Below are positions 34,640-42,845 of a stretch of DNA of 64,000 bases, one piece after another (position 1 is the stretch's first letter; each line of letters starts with the position of its first letter). The stretch covers positions 79,506 through 143,505 of the forward strand of contig NZ_JAAQTO010000049.1 of the NCBI RefSeq assembly GCF_011742165.1. The letters run 5' to 3'. Source of the stretch: Billgrantia bachuensis (GTDB lineage Bacteria; Pseudomonadota; Gammaproteobacteria; Pseudomonadales; Halomonadaceae). The position numbers and the translations under genes are program-made. The notes beneath the pieces were generated by a model that was not told the DNA's origin, ran no database searches, and saw only the letters and a program-made list of their open reading frames with translations.

Positions 34640-34710
34640 TCTCCTGCCGGGTCATTCCTACTGGCCCACGACTTTAGTCTTGTGTTGGTTCTGGAGGCGT
34701 CAGTCGAGAA

Positions 34711-34739
34711 ACAAAAACGGCAGCCCGAAGGCTGCCGTT
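34711..34739 (-). terminator. Rho-independent terminator of the van/receptor operon
   Basis: On the minus strand AACGGCAGCC and GGCTGCCGTT pair around a TTCG tetraloop, followed by a T-rich tract (TTTTTGT). It is 20 bp beyond the stop of the orphan receptor gene. Confidence 0.88.
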
Positions 34740-34759
34740 CCGAGGGGAAGGAAAGGGGA

Positions 34760-35782
34760 TCAGGCGGGACACTCTGCCTGTAGAGACATCGCGGCCTCGT
34801 AGATCTCGCCGGCCCTGCTGCCGGTTTCATCCAGGTAACCCTCGATGGTTTGCTGCAGCACGGGGCCCCATTCCGGGTGGTCGAGGGCGTCTTCGATGAC
34901 CAGGAATTCGTGGCCGGCTTCCTCGGCGTCTTGGCGGCCCTGGCGGATCAGCTCGTCGTAGACGGCGGCGGCGCGCAGCGACCACTCCATGCCGCTGTGG
35001 TCGTCGATCACCTGCTGCAGATCCTCGGGCAGGCCGTCATAGGTGCGCTGGCTCATGGTGGCGAACAGCGACAGGTCGTAGAGCGGCACCTCGGTGTGAT
35101 AGCTGGCCAGTTCGTTGAGGCGGAAGGTCTTCATGCCCTCCCAGTTGAAGCTCAGGCCATCCACTACGCCACGCTGCATGGCGGTGAAGACCTCCGGGGC
35201 GGGCATGCCCACCGCCTGGGCGCCGAGCCGGGTGAACATGTCGCCTACCACCGGTGTGGGGCGGCGCAGGCGCAGGCCCTCCAGGTCCTGGGGCGTCTCG
35301 ATCAGGCGCTCCCGCGTGTGCAGGTAGCCGGGGCCGGTGGTGAACATGAACAGCGGCCGGGAATCGGCGTATTCCTCGGCGAAGTGGCCTTGCTCGTAGA
35401 GCGACTGAAGGATGCACGAGCCTTGGCGGCTGCTGGCCGAGACGCCGGGGAGCTCGACCACCTGAGTAAGGGGGAAGCGTCCGGCGTTGTAGCCCTGGGC
35501 CGAGGCACCGATATCGGCGACGCCGCTGATGGTGCTTTCGTAGGTCTTGTCGGATTTGGCCAGTGTCTGGCTGGGGTAGATCTCTACCTCGAGGCGGCCA
35601 TCCGAGGCCGCTTCGACGCTCTCCCCCCAGGCCTGGAACAGCTCGCGGTCGATCAACGAACCGCCGGGCCAGACGTGGGCGATGCGCAGGGTGGTGGCCT
35701 CGGCCAGGGAGGGAGTGGCGACGAGTGCGGCGGCCAGTGCACTGGAAAGGGCAATACGGTTCACGGTCTTGCTGGGTGTCAT
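34760..35782 (-). CDS. Orphan TRAP substrate-binding protein (DctP) in the vanillate operon
   Basis: 340 residues with a signal peptide (about residues 1-27, SLAEA/TT). It is strikingly similar to the receptor at 38897-39925: both have GFTAGRFPL/GYNAGRFPL-type segments, LFMFTTGPG, VGMPAPE, TAMQRGVVDGLSF, YHTEVP and ATMSQRTYDGL. It lies 35 bp downstream of vanB, with no permease genes beside it. A good ribosome site (GAGGAAG) precedes the ATG. It probably delivers a vanillate-like acid to the DctQM pair at 39929-41735. Confidence 0.88.
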   Translation of the reverse strand: MTPSKTVNRIALSSALAAALVATPSLAEATTLRIAHVWPGGSLIDRELFQAWGESVEAASDGRLEVEIYPSQTLAKSDKTYESTISGVADIGASAQGYNAGRFPLTQVVELPGVSASSRQGSCILQSLYEQGHFAEEYADSRPLFMFTTGPGYLHTRERLIETPQDLEGLRLRRPTPVVGDMFTRLGAQAVGMPAPEVFTAMQRGVVDGLSFNWEGMKTFRLNELASYHTEVPLYDLSLFATMSQRTYDGLPEDLQQVIDDHSGMEWSLRAAAVYDELIRQGRQDAEEAGHEFLVIEDALDHPEWGPVLQQTIEGYLDETGSRAGEIYEAAMSLQAECPA

Positions 35783-35817
35783 GGGATCTTCCTCTTGTCG
35801 TTATGTTATTGAAACGC

Positions 35818-36786
35818 TTATAGGTCCAGCACCAGGACCTTGCTCTTGGCGCGTGAACAGCAGGGAGTGAACTGATCGTTGGCGGCGTGCTCGTCGTCAT
35901 CCAGATAGAGGTCGCGATGATCGGGCTCACCCTCCAGCACCCGGGTCAGGCAAGTGCCGCAAACCCCCTGTTCGCAGGAGACCATGATCTCGACGCCGTT
36001 CTCGGCCAGTACCTGATACACCGTCTTGTCGGCGGGTACGGTGAAGCTGGCGCCGCTGCTGGCGATCTTGACCTCGAAGCTGCCGTCGTCGCTGGTGTCG
36101 GCCACGGCGCCGGCGAAATACTCGGTGTGCAGCCGTTCGCTGGGCCAGCCGCTGGCCTTGGCGGTCGAGAGCACCGCGTCGATGAAGCCGGTGGGGCCGC
36201 ATACGTAGACGCGGGTTTCGGGCTCCGGTGTGGCCAGCAGGGCTTTCAGGTCCAGCTTCTGCTCCGGCACGCCGTCATCGAAGTGGAAGTGCACCCGCTC
36301 GGCGAAGCCGGAGGCGGCGATGCGCTGGCGAAAGGCGGTACGCTCGGCGGAGCGGGTGCAGTAGTGCAGTTCGAAGTCGGCGCCGGTGTGTGCCAGGCGC
36401 TCGGCCATGCACAGCAAGGGCGTGATGCCGATGCCGCCGGCCAGCAGCAGGGTGCGCCCGGCCGGTTTGAGCGCGAAGTGGTTCTTGGGCGCGCTGATCT
36501 GAACCAGCTCGCCCACCTGGATCTCCTCGTGCATGGCTACCGAGCCGCCCCGGGAGGCGGGGTCGCGCAGTACCCCGATCAGGTAGCGGTCGCGCTCCTC
36601 GGGATGATTGCACAACGAATACTGGCGGATGACCCCATCCTTCACCCGCACGTCGATATGCGCCCCGGCGCTGAACGCAGGCAGCGGCCGACCATGCGGA
36701 TCGGCCAGTTCGAAGGTGACGATATCCTGCGCTTCATCGTGACGCGCCTTGACCTCGACGATCAGCGAGAGGGGCGTGCCGCTCAT
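35818..36786 (-). CDS. vanB: Vanillate O-demethylase reductase component
   Basis: 322-residue class IA oxidoreductase: FMN-binding part with RQYSLCN, NAD part with LLAGGIGITPLL, and a C-terminal plant-type [2Fe-2S] domain (CEQGVCGTC and a later C near TPCC). It passes electrons from NADH to the VanA oxygenase. The ATG overlaps the vanA stop by 4 bases, so the two are translationally coupled. Other phthalate-type reductases share the fold, but the partner defines it as VanB. Confidence 0.88.
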   Translation of the reverse strand: MSGTPLSLIVEVKARHDEAQDIVTFELADPHGRPLPAFSAGAHIDVRVKDGVIRQYSLCNHPEERDRYLIGVLRDPASRGGSVAMHEEIQVGELVQISAPKNHFALKPAGRTLLLAGGIGITPLLCMAERLAHTGADFELHYCTRSAERTAFRQRIAASGFAERVHFHFDDGVPEQKLDLKALLATPEPETRVYVCGPTGFIDAVLSTAKASGWPSERLHTEYFAGAVADTSDDGSFEVKIASSGASFTVPADKTVYQVLAENGVEIMVSCEQGVCGTCLTRVLEGEPDHRDLYLDDDEHAANDQFTPCCSRAKSKVLVLDL

Positions 36787-37865
36787 GCCGTGGCCCCCTC
36801 TTTATCGGCTTCCTGCTCTTCGACGAGGAGCCGGTCGATGATGCGCCGCGCCTGGACGCCGCCGCCGTCGATGTTGAGCTTGAGCAGCTGGCGCTCGGGG
36901 TAACGCAGCAGGTTGCGCTGCTGGGCCTCGAGCATCTCCAGGTCCTCGGAGAATATCTTGCCCTGGCCTTCGCGGATCTTGGCGGTGAGTTCGGCGTCCT
37001 CGGGCTTGAAGTTGCGCGCCATGCCCCAGAAGTACCAGATCGAGGTGTCGGTCTCGGGAGTGATGAAGTCCACCACGATGCTCGACGCCTTGACCTCCGC
37101 CGGGGCGTCATAACCGCCGTTTCCGGCATGGGCCACCCCCACGTCGATGTGCACGTGGCTCGGCGGCGTGAAACGACAGATCTGCCAGCGGTCCACCGGC
37201 ACGTCGTCGGCCAGGCCGCAGCCGCGCAGCGCCGCCTGCCAGAAGGGTGGGGCCGGAATGTTCTCCATGTGCCGGCTGGTGATGACCTCGTCGCCGTCGA
37301 CGCGGGTCTCGGGAGCGGCTTCCTCGATCTCCGGCTGGCCGATGCTGGAGGCGTGCACGTAGGTCTCATGGGTCAGGTCCATGAGGTTGTCTATCATCAG
37401 GCGGTATTCGCAGCGGACGTGGTAGAGCCCGCCGCCATAGGCCCAGTCGGAGCTGTCGGCCCAATGCAGTTCGGGGATCAGGCTAGGGTCGGCCTTGTCC
37501 GGGTCGCCCGGCCAGAGCCACACGAAGCCGTGGCGCTCCTCCACCGGGTAGGCGCGAATGCTGGGGAAGCCGCGCACCCGCTGGCCCGGCATGCCGGCGC
37601 ACTTGCCGTTGCAGCCCATCTCCAGGCCGTGGTAGCCGCAGACCAGCTTGCCGTCGCGTACGAAGCCCAGCGACAGCGGAGCGCCGCGGTGGGGGCAGAA
37701 ATCCTCCACCGCGGCCACGCGGCCTTCGTCGCCGCGGAAGAAGACGATCGGCTCGTTGCAGATGGTGCGTCCCAGCGGTTTGTCCTCGATCTCGTCCGGG
37801 GTGCAGGCGACGTACCAGGTATTCTTGGGATAGGGCGCTTGGGGATAAGAGGCTTGATGAGTCAC
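36783..37865 (-). CDS. vanA: Vanillate O-demethylase oxygenase component
   Basis: 360 residues. Rieske [2Fe-2S] ligands are C57, H59, C76 and H79 (FCPHRG and CGYHG). The mononuclear iron site is in DNLMDLTHETYVH (about residues 155-170). With VanB and O2 it demethylates vanillate to protocatechuate and formaldehyde in the cytoplasm. It lies divergently from a GntR regulator gene with two palindromic operators between. The formaldehyde would be handled by gfa/frmA at the end of the window. Specificity for vanillate rather than syringate is inferred from family and context. Confidence 0.88.
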   Translation of the reverse strand: MTHQASYPQAPYPKNTWYVACTPDEIEDKPLGRTICNEPIVFFRGDEGRVAAVEDFCPHRGAPLSLGFVRDGKLVCGYHGLEMGCNGKCAGMPGQRVRGFPSIRAYPVEERHGFVWLWPGDPDKADPSLIPELHWADSSDWAYGGGLYHVRCEYRLMIDNLMDLTHETYVHASSIGQPEIEEAAPETRVDGDEVITSRHMENIPAPPFWQAALRGCGLADDVPVDRWQICRFTPPSHVHIDVGVAHAGNGGYDAPAEVKASSIVVDFITPETDTSIWYFWGMARNFKPEDAELTAKIREGQGKIFSEDLEMLEAQQRNLLRYPERQLLKLNIDGGGVQARRIIDRLLVEEQEADKEGATA

Positions 37866-37936
37866 GGTTCTTCTCCTCGGGAGCGGTTCATGGTCATGGC
37901 ATGAAGTGGCGCTTCCTCTGTGCTGAGAATGTTATG

Positions 37937-37999
37937 TTTGGATCCAAAGTAGAGCTCCAAGGCGTATAATTGGTCAACTTATGCTTTAGTTGGATCCAT
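37937..37999. promoter_or_regulatory. GntR-type operators between vanA and vanR
   Basis: TTTGGATCCAAA (37937-37948, perfect palindrome) and TTGGATCCAT (37990-37999) share the core TTGGATCCA, 53 bp apart, in the divergent promoter region. The arrangement fits repression of vanA and autoregulation of the GntR gene. Confidence 0.65.
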
Positions 38000-38041
38000 T
38001 GCTGCAAGTGACAAGAATCGCAACGACATCAGGGAGTTCGC

Positions 38042-38746
38042 GTGAGCAATAGCGACAAGAGTGTGGTGAGCCGGCTGCGCAAGCTGATCGGCGAGGGGGC
38101 CTACGGGCCGGGCGAACGTCTCGGTGAGGTGGCGGTATCGGAGCAGTTGGGCGTCTCACGAACCCCGGTGCGCCTGGCTTTCCGCACCCTGGAGCAGGAG
38201 GGGCTGCTGCAGCGGGCCGGCAAACGCGGCTTCATGGTGCGAGAGTTCACCGAAGCCGATGTGTTCTGTGCCGTCGAGGTGCGTGGGGTACTGGAGGGGC
38301 TGGCAGCGCGGCGTCTGGCCGAGCAGGGGCTTTCCCAGGCGCTGGATGCCGAGCTGGAAGTTTGGATCCAAACAGGGCGGGAGCTATTGGCCAAGGGTTT
38401 CCTGGAGGAGCGCGACGTCGACGCCTGGAGCGAGCTCAATCGTCACTTCCACGAGGCCATCGTCGGCTCGGCCGGCAGCCCGGTGATTGGCGATGCCATC
38501 GCTCGCAACAACCATCTGCCCTTTGCCGCCGCCGACTCCATCGTCATCGACAGCGAGGCGCTGGATCGCGAATTCCGCAAGCTGCAGCTGGCCCAAGTGC
38601 AGCATGAGCTGGTGGTCCAGGCGCTGCGCCAAGGCGAGGGCGCCCGGGCCGAGATGCTGATGCGCGAACACGCCTTCATCGGGCTGCGCTATGGGGAATT
38701 GCTGGGGCTGGGGCCGGGGATCGGCCACGAGCGTCGAGGCCGTTGA
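38042..38746 (+). CDS. vanR: GntR-family (FadR/FCD) regulator, probable VanR
   Basis: 234 residues. An N-terminal winged HTH (GEVAVSEQLGVSRTPVRLAFRTLEQEGLL, residues 28-56) is followed by an all-helical FCD ligand domain. GTG start at 38042 with GGGAG 5 bases upstream. Divergent from vanAB, as vanR is in other bacteria, where vanillate releases repression. A third copy of the operator palindrome lies inside this coding sequence (38360-38373). Confidence 0.82.
   Translation: MSNSDKSVVSRLRKLIGEGAYGPGERLGEVAVSEQLGVSRTPVRLAFRTLEQEGLLQRAGKRGFMVREFTEADVFCAVEVRGVLEGLAARRLAEQGLSQALDAELEVWIQTGRELLAKGFLEERDVDAWSELNRHFHEAIVGSAGSPVIGDAIARNNHLPFAAADSIVIDSEALDREFRKLQLAQVQHELVVQALRQGEGARAEMLMREHAFIGLRYGELLGLGPGIGHERRGR
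38360..38373. promoter_or_regulatory. Intragenic copy of the van operator
   Basis: GTTTGGATCCAAAC is a perfect 14-bp palindrome whose central 12 bp are identical to the operator at 37937-37948. It lies in codons about 107-111 of the GntR gene itself. It may bind the repressor as an auxiliary site (looping or transcription roadblock). Confidence 0.5.
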
Positions 38747-38820
38747 GCCTGCTCTCATACGAAGGTCGATATAACGTGCTACCAAGGCTTGGTGTAAGTT
38801 GTACACTTATACGAACATAG

Positions 38821-38835
38821 GTTCGCATTGCGAAC
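38821..38835. promoter_or_regulatory. Inverted repeat upstream of TRAP operon
   Basis: GTTCGC-ATT-GCGAAC, 61 bp before the DctP start at 38897. A second weaker repeat (TAAGT...ACTTA) lies about 30 bp further up. Candidate operator for the transporter operon; it is unlike the van operator. Confidence 0.4.
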
Positions 38836-38896
38836 TTATCGCAGCCCAGCATAATAACCAAGGCGCCAACGAGAGCGCCGAACGAGGATAGCTCCG

Positions 38897-39925
38897 ATGA
38901 AACGTACTCTGTCCCGCTGCCTGTTGGCCGCTTCCATTGCCAGTCTCACCGTCGCCTCGGCGCAAGCCGCGACCACCCTGCGCATGGCCCATTTCTGGCC
39001 GGGCGCCTCGGGCATCAACCAGAATATCTTCGAGGCCTGGGCCGATACCATCGAGGAGGAGTCCGGCGGCGAGCTGCGCGTCGAGATGTTCCCCTCCGGC
39101 ACTCTGGCCAAGCCCGATGCCATCTACGAAGCGGTAGGCAACGGCATCGCCGACATCGGCGCCACGGCACAGGGCTACACCGCCGGTCGTTTCCCGCTGT
39201 CGCAGATCGTCGAACTGCCGGGCGTGGCGGGCACTGCCACCCAGGGCGCCTGCGTGCTCCAGACCCTCTACGACGAAGGCCATCTCGACGAGGAGTATGG
39301 CGATACGCGGCCGCTGTTCATGTTCACCACCGGGCCGGGCGGGATCCATACCATCGACACCGACGTGCAGGTGCCGTCCGACCTCGAGGGCCTGCGCATT
39401 CGTCGCCCCACCGCCGTGGCCGGCGAGATGCTCGAGAACATGGGCGCCAACCCCGTGGGGATGCCGGCGCCGGAAATCTATACTGCCATGCAGCGCGGTG
39501 TGGTCGATGGCCTGAGCTTCCCGTGGGAGGGTCTAAAGGGCTTCCGCATCAACGAGCTGGTCAACTATCACACCGAGGTTCCGTTCTACACGCTGATCTT
39601 CGTCGCCACCATGAGCCAGCGCACCTATGACGGCCTGAGCCCCGAGCAGCAGGCGGTGATCGACGCCAACTCCGGCATGAAGTGGGCCGAGAACGCCGGC
39701 GCCGTCTTCGACCGGCTCGACGTCGAGGGCAAGCAGGAGGCCAGGGACGCCGGCCACACCATCCGCGAGATCGAGAACCCGCTGGAGAATCCGGACTGGC
39801 AGGGGCCGCTCCAGGAAGGCATCGAGAGCTACCTTGCCCAGGTCGAGGAGCGCGGACTTCCGGCGCGTGAGGTCTATGAAGCCGCGCTCGTCGCCAGCGA
39901 GTCCTGCGCGGGCAATCAGGGGTAA
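38897..39925 (+). CDS. TRAP transporter substrate-binding protein (DctP)
   Basis: 342 residues with a signal peptide (about residues 1-24, SAQA/AT). A close paralogue of the orphan receptor at 34760-35782. GAGGATAG precedes the ATG. It heads the receptor-DctQ-DctM operon next to vanR. The substrate is probably an aromatic acid such as vanillate or 4-hydroxybenzoate, judging by vanAB and pobA on either side. Confidence 0.88.
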   Translation: MKRTLSRCLLAASIASLTVASAQAATTLRMAHFWPGASGINQNIFEAWADTIEEESGGELRVEMFPSGTLAKPDAIYEAVGNGIADIGATAQGYTAGRFPLSQIVELPGVAGTATQGACVLQTLYDEGHLDEEYGDTRPLFMFTTGPGGIHTIDTDVQVPSDLEGLRIRRPTAVAGEMLENMGANPVGMPAPEIYTAMQRGVVDGLSFPWEGLKGFRINELVNYHTEVPFYTLIFVATMSQRTYDGLSPEQQAVIDANSGMKWAENAGAVFDRLDVEGKQEARDAGHTIREIENPLENPDWQGPLQEGIESYLAQVEERGLPAREVYEAALVASESCAGNQG

Positions 39926-39928
39926 GCC

Positions 39929-40456
39929 ATGCGGGCTTTCCTCGAACGGGCCAGCCACTGGCTGGCCCTCGTCTGTCGCGTCGTCGCTGGCGTCGCCCTG
40001 CTGGCGCTGCTGACGGTGACTATCGCCGATGTCGGTACACGATACCTTTATCGTCTCACCGAGGGCGCCATCGCCCTGCGCGTCTCTGGCAGCGTGGAGC
40101 TGGTGAGCTACCTGATGCTGTGTGCGCTGCTGGCCGCCATGGCGGCCAACGTGGAGAAGAGCCAGGTGGTGGTGGAGGCTTTCTCCCATGGCCTCGCGCC
40201 TGCCATCAAGAACCGTCTGCACGGCTTTTATCTGCTGGGCTTCGCGGCTCTCGGTCTGGTGCTCTTCCTCGGCCTGCTCGAGTCGGCCGTGGCGGCGACC
40301 CGTCACGGCGAGGTCACTCAAGACCTGCGTCTGCCCATGGGCCCCATCTACCAGGCGGCCGCGGTGCTCAGTCTGTTGCTCGGCGTGCGCAGCCTGATCC
40401 ACGCGCTGCTCGGCACTGTCTTCGGCGCCGAACAGGAGGTGTCCCATGGGGAGTGA
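39929..40456 (+). CDS. TRAP transporter small permease (DctQ)
   Basis: 175 residues, four hydrophobic segments (about 15-33, 52-72, 90-112 and 133-155). It begins 3 bases after the receptor stop and overlaps the DctM start by 11 bases, so the three genes are tightly coupled. No hairpin separates receptor and permease here, unlike the operon at 23787. Confidence 0.88.
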   Translation: MRAFLERASHWLALVCRVVAGVALLALLTVTIADVGTRYLYRLTEGAIALRVSGSVELVSYLMLCALLAAMAANVEKSQVVVEAFSHGLAPAIKNRLHGFYLLGFAALGLVLFLGLLESAVAATRHGEVTQDLRLPMGPIYQAAAVLSLLLGVRSLIHALLGTVFGAEQEVSHGE

Positions 40457-41735
40457 GATGATTGGCGCCATCGGGCTGGGCATGCTGCTGGTGCTGATGG
40501 TGCTGCGAGTGCCGGTGGCCTTGACCATGCTGATCGTCGGGGTGGTGGGCTTCGCTCAGGTGATCAGCTGGGATGCGGCTATCGCCCAGGTGAAGACCGT
40601 GCCGGTGGAAGTGCTCTCTAACTACAGTTTCAGCGCCGTGCCCATGTTCATCCTGATGGGCGTGCTGGCGGCGCATTCCGGTATGGCCGGCAAGCTGTTC
40701 GACTCTGCACGCAGCATCTGCGGCGGCTGGAAAGGCGGGCTGGCAATTTCTGCCATTGGCTCCTGCGGGGTCTTCTCGGCGATCTCGGGTTCGTCGCTGG
40801 CGACGGCCAGCACCATGACCCGGGTCGCGCTGCCGGAGATGGAGCGCTACGGCTACAGCCGGGGACTCGCCACCGGCGCGCTGGCCGCCGGCGGCACCCT
40901 GGGCATCATGATTCCGCCCTCCATTGCGCTGCTGATCTACGCCATCCTCACCGAGCAGTCGGTGGGCGACATGTTCATGGCCGGCCTGGTGCCGGGGCTG
41001 ATGGGGCTGGTGATGTACGCGCTCACGGTCAGCGTGGTGATGCGGCTCAAGCCCTCGCTGGCAGTGGCCGGCGAGCCCACACCGTGGAAGGAGAAGCTGC
41101 TGTCGATGGGCGGGCTGGTGCCCTTCTTCGCGGTGTTCCTGGTGATGATCCTGGGTATCTACTTCGGTGCCTTCACGCCCACCGAAGGGGCCAGCGTCGG
41201 GGCGTTCGCCACGCTGCTCTATGCTCTGTTCAAGGGGATGCGATGGAGCGGGCTGTGGCACAGCGTGCAGGAGACCCTGGCGCTCTCCGCGGTGGTGTTC
41301 TTCATGCTGGTGGGGGCCGAGACGCTGGGCTACTTCATCTCGGTGTCGCGCATCTCGTTCTCGATCAGCGACTTCCTCTACGGCGCGGATCTGACCCCGA
41401 TGGTGGTGGTGCTGTGCATTCTGCTGCTCTACTTCGTGCTGGGGATGTTCATGGACTCCATCGCCATGCTGGTGATCACCGTGCCGGTGGTGTACCCGAT
41501 CATCCAGTCGCTGGGTATCGATCCGGTGTGGTTCGGCATCATTACGGTGCTGACCGTGGAGCTCGGGCTGATCACCCCGCCGGTGGGCATGAACGTGTTC
41601 GTGATCAAGGCGATGGCGCCCCACGTAGGGCTGGGCGAGATATTCCGCGGCGTAGCGCCCTTCATCGTCTCGGATTTCATCCGCCTGGCGCTGCTGGTGG
41701 CGTTCCCGGTGCTGACGACGCTGTTCCTGCTCTAA
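40446..41735 (+). CDS. TRAP transporter large permease (DctM)
   Basis: 429-residue multi-span permease with DctM signatures (RVPVALTMLIVGVVGF, AAGGTLGIMIPPSIALLIYA, GLITPPVGMNVFVIKAMAP). AGGAGG lies 7 bases before the ATG. It is the only complete permease near the two paralogous receptors flanking vanAB/vanR and could serve both. Confidence 0.9.
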   Translation: MGSEMIGAIGLGMLLVLMVLRVPVALTMLIVGVVGFAQVISWDAAIAQVKTVPVEVLSNYSFSAVPMFILMGVLAAHSGMAGKLFDSARSICGGWKGGLAISAIGSCGVFSAISGSSLATASTMTRVALPEMERYGYSRGLATGALAAGGTLGIMIPPSIALLIYAILTEQSVGDMFMAGLVPGLMGLVMYALTVSVVMRLKPSLAVAGEPTPWKEKLLSMGGLVPFFAVFLVMILGIYFGAFTPTEGASVGAFATLLYALFKGMRWSGLWHSVQETLALSAVVFFMLVGAETLGYFISVSRISFSISDFLYGADLTPMVVVLCILLLYFVLGMFMDSIAMLVITVPVVYPIIQSLGIDPVWFGIITVLTVELGLITPPVGMNVFVIKAMAPHVGLGEIFRGVAPFIVSDFIRLALLVAFPVLTTLFLL

Positions 41736-41754
41736 GCACATCGCACGAAGACTC

Positions 41755-41786
41755 CGCCCCCGGCTCAGCTCGCCTGTCCGGGGGCG
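41755..41786. terminator. Terminator hairpin between DctM and pobR genes
   Basis: CGCCCCCGG (41755-41763) pairs with CCGGGGGCG (41778-41786). It lies between two convergent genes, touching the pobR stop. No T-tract on the plus strand. Confidence 0.6.
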
Positions 41787-42704
41787 TCATGTTTCTGTGC
41801 TTTCCGCTGCATGCTGTCGCAGCCGAAAGTCCCGCGGCGAGAAGCCCGTATTGCGCTTGAAGAAACGGGTGAAATAGGCCGGCTCGGAAAAACCGAGGCT
41901 ATCGGCGATCTGGCTGATGGTCATGTTGGTGTAGGTGATCTGACGCTTGGCCTCCAGCAGCAGGCGTTCGTGAAGCAGTTGCAGTGCGCTGCGGTCGGCC
42001 AGGCGCCGGCACAGGGCGTTGAGGTGGGCGCTGCTCATGCCGAGCTGTTCGGCAAGCCGCTCGATGCTGGGCTGCTGGCGGTACTGCGCCTCGATCAGTG
42101 CCTGGAAGTTTGCCAGCCGTTCGTGCCCGCGGTCGCGCTGGTGCGGGCCGGGAGCGGAGCCGTGCAGGCCGTGGGGATCGGCCTGCCGTGAAAGCTCAAC
42201 CGCCAGGGCCTGGACCAGCGCGCCCAGCATGCGGTCGCGCCCAGGCGCGGGCTGACGGTACTCGGCATCGATCTGTTCCACCAAGGTAGCCAGACGGCGG
42301 GCCTTTCGCGGTTGCGCGAGCAGGTGGTAGTCGGCATGGCGCAGCACGCTGGCTTGCTCCTCCAGCCGCTGGCCAAGCTGCTCGGCCAGCGGCTGGGCCA
42401 GGGTGACGATGTGCCCCTCGATATCCTGCGAGAAGCGAAATCCATGAATCGTCATGGCCGGTACCACGATCACCAGCGGGCCTTGAAGGGCGTGCTGGGA
42501 GCCCTCCAGTTCCAGCTCTACCTGCCCGCTGGCGACATGCAGCACGTGCACCAGGTCAGCATGCCGGTGGGGGCGTATGTACCAGTCGTGCAGCCGGCTA
42601 CGCTCGGGTATCGACTCGCAGTGCAGTAGGTCCGGTGTCGGCCAGTGGCGGGTTTCGCCATAGAGCTTGAAGACGGGTACCTGAGAAGTGGGGACAACGC
42701 TCAT
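41787..42704 (-). CDS. pobR: AraC/XylS-family regulator, probable PobR
   Basis: 305 residues: an N-terminal cupin-like sensor (RPHRHADLVHVLHVASG) and a C-terminal AraC double HTH (IERLAEQLGMSSAHLNALCRRL and ISQIADSLGFSEPAYFTRFFKRNTGFSP). The start at 42704 has GAGG upstream; the frame continues 18 codons up. Divergent from pobA by 141 bp, so it probably activates pobA in response to 4-hydroxybenzoate, as AraC-type PobR does in Pseudomonas and Azotobacter relatives. Confidence 0.85.
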   Translation of the reverse strand: MSVVPTSQVPVFKLYGETRHWPTPDLLHCESIPERSRLHDWYIRPHRHADLVHVLHVASGQVELELEGSQHALQGPLVIVVPAMTIHGFRFSQDIEGHIVTLAQPLAEQLGQRLEEQASVLRHADYHLLAQPRKARRLATLVEQIDAEYRQPAPGRDRMLGALVQALAVELSRQADPHGLHGSAPGPHQRDRGHERLANFQALIEAQYRQQPSIERLAEQLGMSSAHLNALCRRLADRSALQLLHERLLLEAKRQITYTNMTISQIADSLGFSEPAYFTRFFKRNTGFSPRDFRLRQHAAESTET

Positions 42705-42845
42705 GACAGCCTCGTCGGGGTTCGACCAAAGTCGGCAGAGGAGTTGCCGAAAGTCCAATTATTCCTGTCGATCATGCCTTATCTCGCCTCCTGGTTCATT
42801 GAAAAATACAAGTCAATGAATGAGCGTAGCGCATGAGAGGATGCC

